Source: Lasiosphaeris hirsuta
Taxonomy: Eukaryota > Ascomycota > Sordariomycetes > Sordariales > Lasiosphaeriaceae
DNA length: 64,000 bases
NCBI GenBank assembly: GCA_030549175.1
Contig: JAUKUA010000004.1
Span: 2,914,001-2,978,000, forward strand
Direction of reading: 5' to 3'
In this document: one piece after another, positions 20,548 to 30,006 of the stretch
How positions within the stretch are numbered: position 1 is the first letter of the stretch
How the letters are laid out: the number at the start of each line of letters is the position of its first letter
Position numbers and translations under genes: made by a program
The notes under the pieces: generated by a model
The model's input: only the letters and a program-made list of their open reading frames with translations
Told to the model about the DNA's origin: nothing
The model's database searches: none

Positions 20548-22014
20548 ATGGCGGCTCCCTACCTTCGAGCTCGACACGCCCTGTTGTCGACCTCGTTGCG
20601 GCCTCTTACGACCCCGCGACTGGCGACTGGCGGCGTCCAGTTCCTGCTAGGCACTATTGCGCACCGCCCCGCCTCGACGAATGCTTCACCCGGCGGCTCG
20701 TCACGCTTCAGGATCTTGGCCGTCAGCACCTCCCTAGCCGCCACCCTCCTCCTCACCTACTACTACATCACCGACACCCGCGCCTCGATCCACCGCTGGC
20801 TGATCCCGCCTGTCCTGCGCCTCATCTTCCCCGACGCCGAGGACGCGCACCACGCCGGCACCGTGGCCCTGCGCAACCTCTACTCGCTGGGACTGCACCC
20901 ACGCGAGCGGACCTCGGTGCTGACCCCGCAGTCCCCCGACGCCGCCAACCCGCTGTCGGTCACCGTCTTCGGCACCCGGTTGACAAACCCGATCGGCATC
21001 TCGGCCGGCCTCGACAAGGACGCCGAGATTCCCGACGCGCTGTTCGCGCTGGGCCCGGCCGTCGTCGAGGTCGGGGGGTGCACGCCACTGCCGCAGGAGG
21101 GCAACCCCCGCCCGCGCGTCTTCCGGGTCCCCGCGGTCGAGGGCATGGTGAACCGCTACGGGCTCAATTCCAAGGGTGCGGACGCCATGGCGGCGCGGCT
21201 GCGGGGCCGGGTCAGGCGGTTCGCGCGAGGCCTGGGGCTCAGCGAGAGCGAGATGCTGGACGGCGAGGCGCTGGATGTGTCGCCGGGCAGCCTGCAGCCG
21301 GGCCGGCTGCTGCTCGTGCAGATGGCCAAGAACAAGGGGACCGATGGCGGGGATGTCGAGGCTGTCGCTCGCGACTACGTCACGTGTGTCAACCGGCTGG
21401 CGCCGTATGCGGACGTGCTGGTCGTCAATGTCAGCAGCCCCAATACCCCGGGGCTGCGGGACTTGCAGGCTACGGGACCGCTGACGCAGATTTTGGGAGC
21501 CGTGGTGGACGAGGCCAGGCGCGCCGGCCGCAAGGTCAAGCCGAAGGTTATGGTTAAGGTGTCGCCGGATGAGGATGATGATGCCCAGATGGAGGGGGTG
21601 GTGCAGGCGGTGTGGATGAGCGGTGTAGATGGTGTCATTGTGGGCAACACGACTAAGAAAAGGGCTGGGCTGGTCCCGCAGGGCGTGCGGATGAGCGCCA
21701 GGGAGCAGAGGGCGCTGATGGAGGAGGGTGGGTTCTCAGGTCCGGCGCAGTTCGACCAGACATTGAAGCTAGTTGCCAAGTATCGCAAACTGCTCGACAG
21801 CTACGCCCTGCAGTCATGGCACGAGGGAGAGCCCGAGGCCCAGAAGATCGTCTTTGCGACGGGCGGCATCACCACTGGCGAGCAGGCACTCAAGGTGCTC
21901 AATGCAGGCGCCAGCGTGGCCATGGTTTATACGGGGCTGGTCTACAACGGGTCTGGTTTGATCACGAGGATGAAGAGCGAGATGGCACAGGAGCTCGCGA
22001 AGAAGACGGAATAA
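20548..22014 (+). CDS. Dihydroorotate dehydrogenase (quinone), class 2, mitochondrial
   Basis: Single exon, 488 residues from the ATG at 20548 (CCCACCATGG context; an in-frame ATG at 20434 would add 38 residues). It oxidises dihydroorotate to orotate with ubiquinone, the fourth step of pyrimidine synthesis, at the inner mitochondrial membrane. The mitochondrial presequence (about 1-50) is followed by one anchor helix (ILAVSTSLAATLLLTYYYIT, about 56-75), as in class 2 enzymes. Core motifs: NPIGISAGLDKDAEIPDAL, VEVGGCTPLPQEGNPRPRVF, NRYGLNSKG, the active-site loop NVSSPNTPGLRDLQ (second Ser, about 297, being the class 2 base), and VFATGGITTGEQALKVLNAGAS for the phosphate of FMN. The enzyme appears complete. 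An insert around residues 215-265 carries extra charged sequence, common in fungal forms. Confidence 0.95.
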   Translation: MAAPYLRARHALLSTSLRPLTTPRLATGGVQFLLGTIAHRPASTNASPGGSSRFRILAVSTSLAATLLLTYYYITDTRASIHRWLIPPVLRLIFPDAEDAHHAGTVALRNLYSLGLHPRERTSVLTPQSPDAANPLSVTVFGTRLTNPIGISAGLDKDAEIPDALFALGPAVVEVGGCTPLPQEGNPRPRVFRVPAVEGMVNRYGLNSKGADAMAARLRGRVRRFARGLGLSESEMLDGEALDVSPGSLQPGRLLLVQMAKNKGTDGGDVEAVARDYVTCVNRLAPYADVLVVNVSSPNTPGLRDLQATGPLTQILGAVVDEARRAGRKVKPKVMVKVSPDEDDDAQMEGVVQAVWMSGVDGVIVGNTTKKRAGLVPQGVRMSAREQRALMEEGGFSGPAQFDQTLKLVAKYRKLLDSYALQSWHEGEPEAQKIVFATGGITTGEQALKVLNAGASVAMVYTGLVYNGSGLITRMKSEMAQELAKKTE

Positions 22015-22774
22015 TTACTCACAAAGCGAGGGATGGATGCATACATAGGGATCGCATAGGGATGTGTAAATACGTTGCAACATACTCGCTATAGTTTGCG
22101 ATCGGCTCGTTGTCTTGTGCTGTCTTGCGGTGTCTTGCCCACGGGGTTGCGAGCCGCGTATCCGACAGATGGAGAATGCCGGGGCTCAAATCAGGGGCAT
22201 AGAAAAACGCCGCCCTGGATTGGGCTGGGCTCACCTGGATCCAGGTCTTGCCGCCGTGATTGGGCGGCGTGTCCGAAGTCGACGGCGCGGAATGGCACGG
22301 ATGCAGGGCCATACGCCTAGCTAATGCGCCCTTGATGCGCCTGCCCGCCCGGCCGCATGGGAAACCAACCGAGCTGCGCCGGGACTGGTCCCGCTGTAGG
22401 ATTGACTGGAGACGTGTGTGTCAGCCCTGAACCAGCTTTTTGCACGCTTGTTTGTTGGACGGAGTGTGCTGTTCCATCCCTTTTTTTGGGGGGGGGGTTT
22501 TTTTTTTTTTTCTGTCTTGTCATTTCTGTTTAAAAGGCGTTGCCTGGCGGCGCGGGTAGGTATGTGGCGTGGTCGTCACCTCGCTCTTTCCATCCAATGT
22601 CACACCCAACAGCACACGCTCTTGCTTTTTCTGTCTGCCTGAAACGAGTATTGCCGGTCCCGGGGAGGCGCCACACCCTCTCTACAACCCCTCACTCGAC
22701 AGGTTGTCATCGCCGACTTTGATCGCGGGTCGGAAATGTGAAACAGCACACACTCGCTCAAAGAGCTGGCGACA
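22015..22774. other. Intergenic region with G/T homopolymers
   Basis: A G run followed directly by a T run near 22487-22511. The final 100 bp is CT-rich. No gene seen. Confidence 0.5.
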
Positions 22775-24729
22775 ATGGATCTTGCCGGCATCGCCAGGCT
22801 TAGCGACTCCCTCGCCACCACCATCGCCGCACTGCAGGTCCTCTGCGAGGACGAATGGAGCGATCCCGCCCTCGCCGTGACCGTCTCGAGGCTCACCGCG
22901 GGCCTGCGCGCCGCCCAGAGCACCGTTGCCGATTTGCGCCGGGGTTGGGATGAGTCCCAGACTAGTGATAATACAAAATTCATCCCGCTGTTTTACGACA
23001 GCTTGGGTGTCTGCACGACCAGCTGTGCCACCCTCGTCGGCAAGGTCGACGGCGTGCTTGCCGTCTGGGACGCGCGGGAGGGCAGCGACGGAAGCGATGG
23101 GGACTCGCTGGCTGGGCCTAACACCTTTCGGAAACCGTCACCGAAGCGGAGACCCGACGAGAGAGCGAATCAGTTCTTGGGCTTCGATGGTGTTGTTGAG
23201 CTGCTGGACGACGGTCTGAAGGTGCTCTTGAAAGCGAAGTCCCTGTAAGTTTTTTTTTTTTTTTTTTTTTTTTTTGCCCTTCAATTTTCAGTGTGGTATT
23301 GACCTTGTGCCTACTAGGAGCTCTTTGGCAGATCAGCAGGTGCTGCTGGAAAGCAGTGTATCTCGCGAAATCTTTCAGCAGCTCGAGCGAGGCGAGCTCG
23401 ACATCACAACCAAGAGAACCCGGAACCGCCGATCCTGGACTTTGGTACGCCCACCTTCTCGACTATCCAGACTGCTTGGTGGCGAGACTGCCAATCGCCC
23501 TCGGGCAAAGTCCCCTAAGCCTTTGATTTCAAGGGCCAAGACTTGGCCACTACTGAAGCGGAAAGAGAAATTGGAGCTTGATGGAGCTGCTCAAGCGGCG
23601 GTAGAAGCCCGCATGAGGTCAGCTCGCATCGATTTGGAGCTTGTGGCCGATTTTCGTACCAAGAGGAAGTGTTCCGTCTTGTTCGCCTCGGGGGCACACG
23701 AAGTCAAGATGATGCTTTCAGACAATATCGCATCGTCGAGCGAAAGCCAGGGCCTGGAGACAGAACTGGACTTGTCGAGCGCGGTAAATTCTGTCAGAAA
23801 GCACATCCTGCTCGAGTGCAGAAAAATGCTCGAGGCTACACTGGACTCAGAAGTTGAGCCCTCTGTTCTCGGCGAAGACGAGTCGGCGGTGGTTAACGGC
23901 CTCATCGAACTAATGAGGGATAAGCATGCATCCCTTCAAAAGATTTCCCAGTCGCTCCAGGAGCTGTGGTCTTCCCCGACCTTTCGAGAAGCATGCGCAA
24001 AACGGGGGAGACCTGAGCCATTTGATAAGCTGTAAGTTCCGCCCCTGGAGAGCTGGCTAGGAGATGCCTCTACGACTAACACGAAAAATCAATTATAGAA
24101 TCATGGAGTCTGTGTGTCGCGCGGCGGCAAACGATTACGTCCCAACTGCGGTGGACCACCGCCGCTTTTTTATGAACAAGAGGTACCTTCCACACCACGG
24201 CACCTTTGACTTCATTTCCGACGCCATCTCGATCAGTGTCATCGACCCAGAATGCGTTCGGGGACACAAACAGCGGCACATGACGTACGAGCTGTACCAG
24301 GACGCAACGAGTGTCATAATTCCAATCGACATGGCACAGTACGACGAGACACCTCTCGAAGGTGGCGGGAAAACAAAGCTGGCCGAGGCGATTGAAGGTG
24401 TTTCCAACTTCAAGAGATACCACCGATCATCCAGCGGGCTCTCGGCGTCGATTATGGTCATCTTCCATAGCCTCGACGAGTTCAGGCGGAAGCTTGACTC
24501 GGAGGAATCGTCATTTTCAACCTTCTACCCCTCTTATACCGGAAAAGGTGGGCTGAAGGAAGCGACGGACTGTGTGCTTCTCACACTGCCCTGCTCCGAG
24601 GATGACCATATTTACGTGCACGGGGGAGAGTTGTGGGATGCGTCGACGGTGAGATTCATTCTCGCGTCTGTCAAAGATACGATGCTACATCGAGCATTCA
24701 TGCATGGAGGGGTTTTTGCCGTTTGCTAG
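22775..24729 (+). CDS. Degenerate heterotrimeric G-alpha-like protein with extra N-terminal domain (three exons)
   Basis: Model: exons 22775-23244, 23318-24031 and 24099-24729; introns of 73 nt (26-T tract) and 67 nt; 604 residues. Residues 1-156 form a separate helical region (MDLAGIARLSDSLATTIAAL) like fungal N-terminal adaptor regions of signalling proteins. From about 250 the order of elements follows a G-alpha subunit. First comes a helix plus strand, SARIDLELVADFRTKRKCSV, where the P-loop should be. Then the helical-domain phrase LWSSPTFREACAKRG, then CRAAANDYVPTAVD (G-alpha: RIAAPDYxPTxxD). YELYQDATSVIIPIDMAQYD matches the strand after switch II, then FYPSYTGKGGLKEATDCV, and VRFILASVKDTMLHRAFMHG at the end. 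All nucleotide motifs are lost: ASGAHEVKM (280-288) for GxxxxGK[ST], DPECVRG (444) for DxGGQ, FHSLDE (517) for NKxD, and GGELWD (570-575) for TCAT. GTP binding is therefore unlikely. The fold assignment is by eye. Confidence 0.75.
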
Positions 24730-24863
24730 AAATGAATAGATAGTGCATCAGATTCTGGCTTGCAACTAATTACAAAAAACTCCATCCTGAATCCCCCCCC
24801 TTGTCCCCCCATCCGGACTCGAATGATCTCATGTTGTCCTACCAGTAGCAGTGACCCATCATA

Positions 24864-25908
24864 TCAGGCTAGGCGCGGCATTATGTTAGCCATGAGTCCC
24901 GACGCGAACTCGGGAATGTCCTCCACCAGACTCTCAAACTCGGTAGGGAAATGCTTCATCAGATCTTCCGCAATGCAAGCGCAGTAGGTTGACACAAGCT
25001 TTCGTAGCTTGTCCTTGGACATCGTATTGTTCCACACATAGTTGACCAGCTTTGGAATGGCGTCTAGGCGAACCGGGTGCATGACAAAGTGTTGCAGGGT
25101 GACGTGGAGTTTGTACGAGGCGAGTTGCCGCAGTAGAGCGATGTTGTACCGGTCGCCCAAGACGTAGAGGCCGGCGTGGCAGAGCATGATTCCCGAGTAG
25201 TCCTCACTGCTCGTGTTTGGCTCGGGCTTGTGGGCGGCTATGTATTTGTCTTGGGGTGGAGGGTAGTCGGTGCTGTCGACAAATGCCCTCATGCTCGCGA
25301 TTTTCTTGTCCATCTTGACTGTATTCATTCCGCAATAATCGCAATAGTGCGCCATCTGGGCCGGGCTCTCTTTTGATCGTCCCCAATCGTCCTGCGATTG
25401 CCTAAGACACACCCCTGGCCAAGAAACTAGAGAAAAAGGACCAGGGGGCTCTGTGGTGATTTTTTTGCCCTTTTTTTTGGACTTTGCCATAGTAGGGAAA
25501 GGTTCTATTATCGACTGGTCGTCAACCTGAATGGTCACAGTCTGCCCATCTGTTGATTCGTCGGGGATAACAACTGGATGAGGATCCGTGTAATTGCCCG
25601 AGTACGCCCACTGACAGAACCGAACAAATGTGCCCACGTCAACGTCTGACCATTCGACTTCCTGTTGGGCGGCCTCTTTCATATGCCCATTGACCAGAAC
25701 GTTGAGGGGCTCGGATTGCTGGGAGAGCAAGCTGCTGTGCATGTAGAACTCCTTCTTGTCGGGCCCGACAACAAGCTTGAACGGCTTCGAGGTCATCAAG
25801 CTGCAGCAGCCATGATGAGGGTCGTGTTAGTTTTGTGCAGAAAACGGCAGATGGCAATCGAGATGCATCCTACCTTTCATAGTCAAGTTTGCCATCGGCC
25901 GTCGCCAT
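24864..25908 (-). CDS. BTB/POZ-domain protein (two exons)
   Basis: Model: exon 1 25908-25874, intron 25873-25801 (73 nt, GTAGGA, CAG), exon 2 25800-24864; 323 residues. The BTB domain occupies about 10-120: LDYESLMTSKPFKLVVGPDK, then FYMHSSLLSQQSEPLNVLVN (usual form: VHKxxLxxxSxYF), then VEWSDVDVGTFVRFCQWAYSG. The C-terminal half, including ALLRQLASYKLHVTLQHF, is helical as in other fungal single-BTB proteins. BTB domains dimerise and can recruit Cullin-3, but no substrate-binding module is visible. It converges on the pseudo-G-alpha gene with only 134 bp between the stops. Confidence 0.88.
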
Positions 25909-27497
25909 GACGATGAGTGGACTCGCGGGAAGGTGCTGGTTTCCACAATGAATGGGCTACTGAGATATAGGAAATTTGCAAAATGTGCTTCGAAGGACCG
26001 GGTCCTGCAAATTTATCGAGGTTCAAATGGACGTCATTCCACAAGAACACCTCAGGCAGAAACCATCCAAAGCAGCAGGCCTCATTGCAGGAGGTTCTCC
26101 CTATAAGATTGTAGTTGTGTCTTCTCGTGCATTCGGGAGCCGGTGGTTGCAGATGCACCGCCAGCAGATTGGTTCGCTCCGTTTGTGTGCTCTACGTATC
26201 TTGGTCGATAGCCGCTTCTTTCCGTCCCGTATCCTCAATCGGCTGCAGTGTGCCGAGGCCATCAGTGGTCGTTCATCCTGACCAACTACAAATAAATGAC
26301 TTTTTCAAATACTTCTTGCACTGTCTTCCTGAATGGTGCATATGGTTCCTGTCGAAGCGGGAGCAAACAGGCAGCTTTGAGGTCAACTCCACCTGATGTA
26401 AGTGCCCGTGGAACTGCAGCGCTCGCTATTATTGCCTTGCTTTACCAGGTTATTTCCTCAGCCAACCAAGGCCAAGGTCCTATCTTGGACAACCGGGCAC
26501 CCAAGACCCAAGCTACCCAGAGACTCAGCCCCCCTGGTGGCGCCTTCCATCCTCAGGTTCATGACTTCCCCATCGTCCAACCAGCTTCAACTGCAAAGCC
26601 ATATTTTGACAGGACACAGCTAATTTACACTCACACTCCTTACGTATCATTTTCTTCCTTTCCTGTACTGGGCCATCCGTGGCTGCTGTTGAAGGAACCC
26701 AAGGCGACCCCGATGCTTCCCCATTTTGCCTTGAGACTGATCACGCTCACGATTTGGTTCGAGACCCGGGCATTCAGCTGTCAGCATTGACAACGGGGAC
26801 GCTGCTCTCCGCGACGGTAAGTAACCCCCGGACTGTAAAGGGAAGGCAAACAGCGTTAGCGGCCTTAAGAGGACATGGCAGCAGGGAGCCGGGTTTGGAG
26901 CCTCTCCCCTTTAGTCCAACGCTCAATAATTCCAGGGGTACCGAGACTTGGTTAGTCCAGATCCAATGCCCCGAGGGTGTATCGCCCACCGGATGACATC
27001 TATCGACACCTAGACAATCAAGATTTCATGAAGGCCCAGTGATGGTCAAGCAGGGAGCACGCTACTCTCCGGATTTCTCGCGCCAACCCCTGCGATGGCA
27101 GGCTGTGCTGGGATGAGCCGTGCCTCCCCGCAAAATCCTGCGAATACCATCGCGCGAGGTCCAAAGAAGGTTTGGAGTCTCCCCGCGAATTGACTGAGTG
27201 AATGTGCATGATCCTACGCTAGCTTTAGCCGTGACTTGATGGGAGACACGGCCTCCACAATAACACTCTGCTTCTCGGCCTCTTTTCCTTCTCGAATTTC
27301 TCACTGCTACGGTATCTCGGGCTGGTTTACCAGGTAATGAATCGAGAGGACGAGAGAGGTTCTCTTGTCAAATTACAAACGAGATGGAAATTTCTGCCTA
27401 AATAGGGCGGGTCGACGCAGGTTCTCAACGTTGACAGTCCTTTCCAGAGCATCGTAACTCCACCCGCATAGCAAACAACGCCCCGACCTTTGACAAG
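25909..27497. other. Intergenic region, 1.6 kb, no gene found
   Basis: Several short frames on the plus strand (longest 26296-26790) have no domain, no splice continuity and poor starts. The last 200 bp serves as promoter for the DUF1996 pseudogene. Confidence 0.5.
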
Positions 27498-28940
27498 ATG
27501 CATCACGGCTTCCTCGCCGTCGCCCTGGCGCTCGCTGTTCCAGGCGTCCACGCCCTGCTTCGATTCCAATGCTCACAGCTTGTGGTTGAGCGCCTAGATC
27601 CGTAAGTCCCATCACGACGACACCGAGGAGCAACACTGACCATGGAACCCCAAGACTGGTATTCCCAGGAGCCTCCCAATCCCCCCACGCCCACCAGATT
27701 GTTGGAGGCAACGGCTTCAACGTGACCATGGACCACTCGCGGCACGACATTGCCCAAGAATCCACCTGGTAACCTGGTAACCCATTTCCCCTCCCCCCCC
27801 CCTCCCCCCCCCCAACCACCCCAAACCGTTCCTCCCACTGAACCCCTCCAGCACAACCTGTACCTTCGCCGAGGACTTCAGCAACTACTGTGGACCGCGG
27901 TCCTCTACTTCCGGGCGCGCAACGGGTCCGTGACGCAGGTGCCGCAGCGCGCCAACATCGGCTTCGAGGGCGCGCGCAGCGGGGGCATGACGGTGTACTA
28001 CACCCCCTCCTACCAAAACTCTCGGGTGACGGCCTTCCAGCCGGGGTTCCGGATGATCATAGGCAACCCGTCCCTCCGCACCGCCTCCGCCGCGGCCGCC
28101 GCTGGCAACCGCCAACTAACCTTCACCTGCCTGCAAGACCTCAGCACGCGCACAGGCGGGACGGCAACGATGCCGGCGGGGGCGTGCGCGGCGGGCACAA
28201 TGTCCAACGTGCGCTTTCCGACGTGCTGGGACGGGCGGAACCTGGACAGCGCCGACCACGCGAGCCACGTGGCGTACCCGGCGCCCGGCGGCGCGTTCGA
28301 GAGCGGCGGGGCGTGCCCGGCGACGCACCCGGTCCGGATCCCGCAGCTCTTCTTCGAGGTCATCTAGGACACGCTCGCGTTCAACGACAAGGCGCTGTGG
28401 CCGGCCGACGGGTCGCAGCTGTTCATGTGGTCATACGGCGACTACACCGGGTACGGGACGCACGGGGACAACGTCTTTGGCTGTACGTTTTAATTCTCTT
28501 CCCCCCATGAGTGCTCGCGAGGTGGTAGTAGTTGGTGCTGACAACCTGCAACAGGGAAAGGCGACGCCCTCCAGAGGGCCATGGACACCAACTGCGACAC
28601 GTGCACGACGCAGCTCAAGGCGCAGTCGGTCACGACGGGCAACCAGTGCACGCAGCAGCAGAAGGTGGCCGAGCATATTGACGGATGGCTCCCGCAACTG
28701 CCGGGCGCCATCGAGATCACCGGGCCGCAGCCAGTCGTGTCGAACCCAACGACTACTTCAAGTTCCACAACTGCGGTCCAGACGACGCCGGCTACTACGG
28801 CTGTAACCGACCCGGGGAACGGTGGGTGCCAGGTGGCCAAATGGGGCCAGTGTGGTGGTAAAGGCTGGAGTGGCTGCACATCCTGTGCATCAGGCTCGAC
28901 TTGCAAGGTCTTGAACGAGTATTATTCACAGTGCCTGTAG
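27498..28940 (+). pseudogene. Secreted DUF1996 protein with C-terminal CBM1, disrupted
   Basis: Intron-exon layout: exons 27498-27601, 27655-27768, 27852-28482 and 28555-28940, with good GT/AG sites. Signal peptide MHHGFLAVALALAVPGVHAL, then DUF1996 motifs CSQLVVERLDPLVFPGA, HAHQIVGGNGFNVTM and STCTTCTFAEDFSNY. At 27889-27892 one extra base (TACTGTGG where the family has Tyr-Trp) shifts the frame; past it the DUF1996 text resumes (VLYFRARNGSVTQVPQRANI). At 28365-28367 a TAG replaces the Trp of FFEVIWDTLAFND. The last exon encodes a Ser/Thr linker and a family 1 cellulose-binding module with [13 protein letters not shown] and a YYSQCL end. DUF1996 proteins are secreted, often co-induced with cellulases; function unproven. 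Two independent lesions make a dead gene likely; the TGG-to-TAG change fits a CpA-to-TpA mutation on the other strand. Confidence 0.85.
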
Positions 28941-30006
28941 GAGTTGGATGGTTCAAAAGGTAACAGTTCCTTAACGGGTGTTCAAATTCCAGATACTCTC
29001 CAGCCTTCTCACTGATACAGACAGTCGGGAGGAGTACCCTACACCATATTCCCCAACACCGTCCAGCTCCGCCGCGCCACCCACACTTTATGTGGCCAGC
29101 ATCCGTAACGAGGCCGAACAGTGCCCGGAATATTCCACGCACACGCCAAAATGTGCCCTTTATCCCTCAGAGTCCAAGCCCAGTCCGATCCAGTCTAGTA
29201 CGTATAAGGCAAACTTTGCCGCCCGTCCTGCGTCCCAGATACATCCTCAAGACAAGTGCTTGCCTCGACCAAAAAAAAAAAAAAAGGATTTTCCTGCCTA
29301 GTCTTTTATTTGGGTGTGAGTAGAAAAAAAAAATAAGAATAATAGTAGCCCAGTACTTCCTTGGATTACAACAAAAAATATGTCGGTGTGAAAAAGAAAA
29401 GTCTAGATATGCGCAAGATTGCTCCTAAAACCATCAAATGTCAAATAACCCCCCTCCAGTGGTAGGTATCCAAATGTCAATGCGCCTCATTCTGCAATTG
29501 ACCCTCGGCTGGGGCACCATGTCCGCACCAAGACCGGAAGAGGCGACTGACGGGTATCCTGGTTGGGTATAAAATCGATAAATAAGAAGAAAAAAAGATC
29601 GCCGAAATGAAGGAGTCATAGTGTCGTTATCGTACGTGGCCGTGCATCACAAATGCAACATAGCCCATGCACAACCCGTCGGGAGGAGAATGATGTCAGG
29701 AGAGTATGATGGGAGTAAAAGAGAACAACAGAATCTAAGGCAGCTGATCCATGAGACAACGATATTGGGAGTTTGCGGATTTTCAAGTTTTTTTTTCCCG
29801 GTTTTTTTTTGGGTGGACATTGGTGGACAAAAAAAAGAACATTGACATGTAAAGGAGTGAATATGGTCGGTGGTGGAGCAAAGAAATGCCGTCGGCTGTA
29901 GTTTGGATAATAATGGGAAGGAAATAGTAAAGCGAGTGTGTAATGTTGTCTCAAAGATCAGCTTGCCTGTGTTGTTGTGGTTCTCTCCGCCGCCGCCTCA
30001 AAACTC
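28941..30006. other. Intergenic between convergent genes
   Basis: A-rich and T-rich homopolymers (about 29271-29284 and 29790-29810). 3' flanks of the DUF1996 pseudogene and the disordered protein gene. Confidence 0.5.

Noticed and set aside
22775..24729. Calling this an ordinary GTP-binding G-alpha subunit
   Set aside because: All four nucleotide-binding motifs are replaced, so an active GTPase annotation would be wrong.
26296..26790. 164-codon plus-strand frame
   Set aside because: Low-complexity, no family and no promoter-like context.
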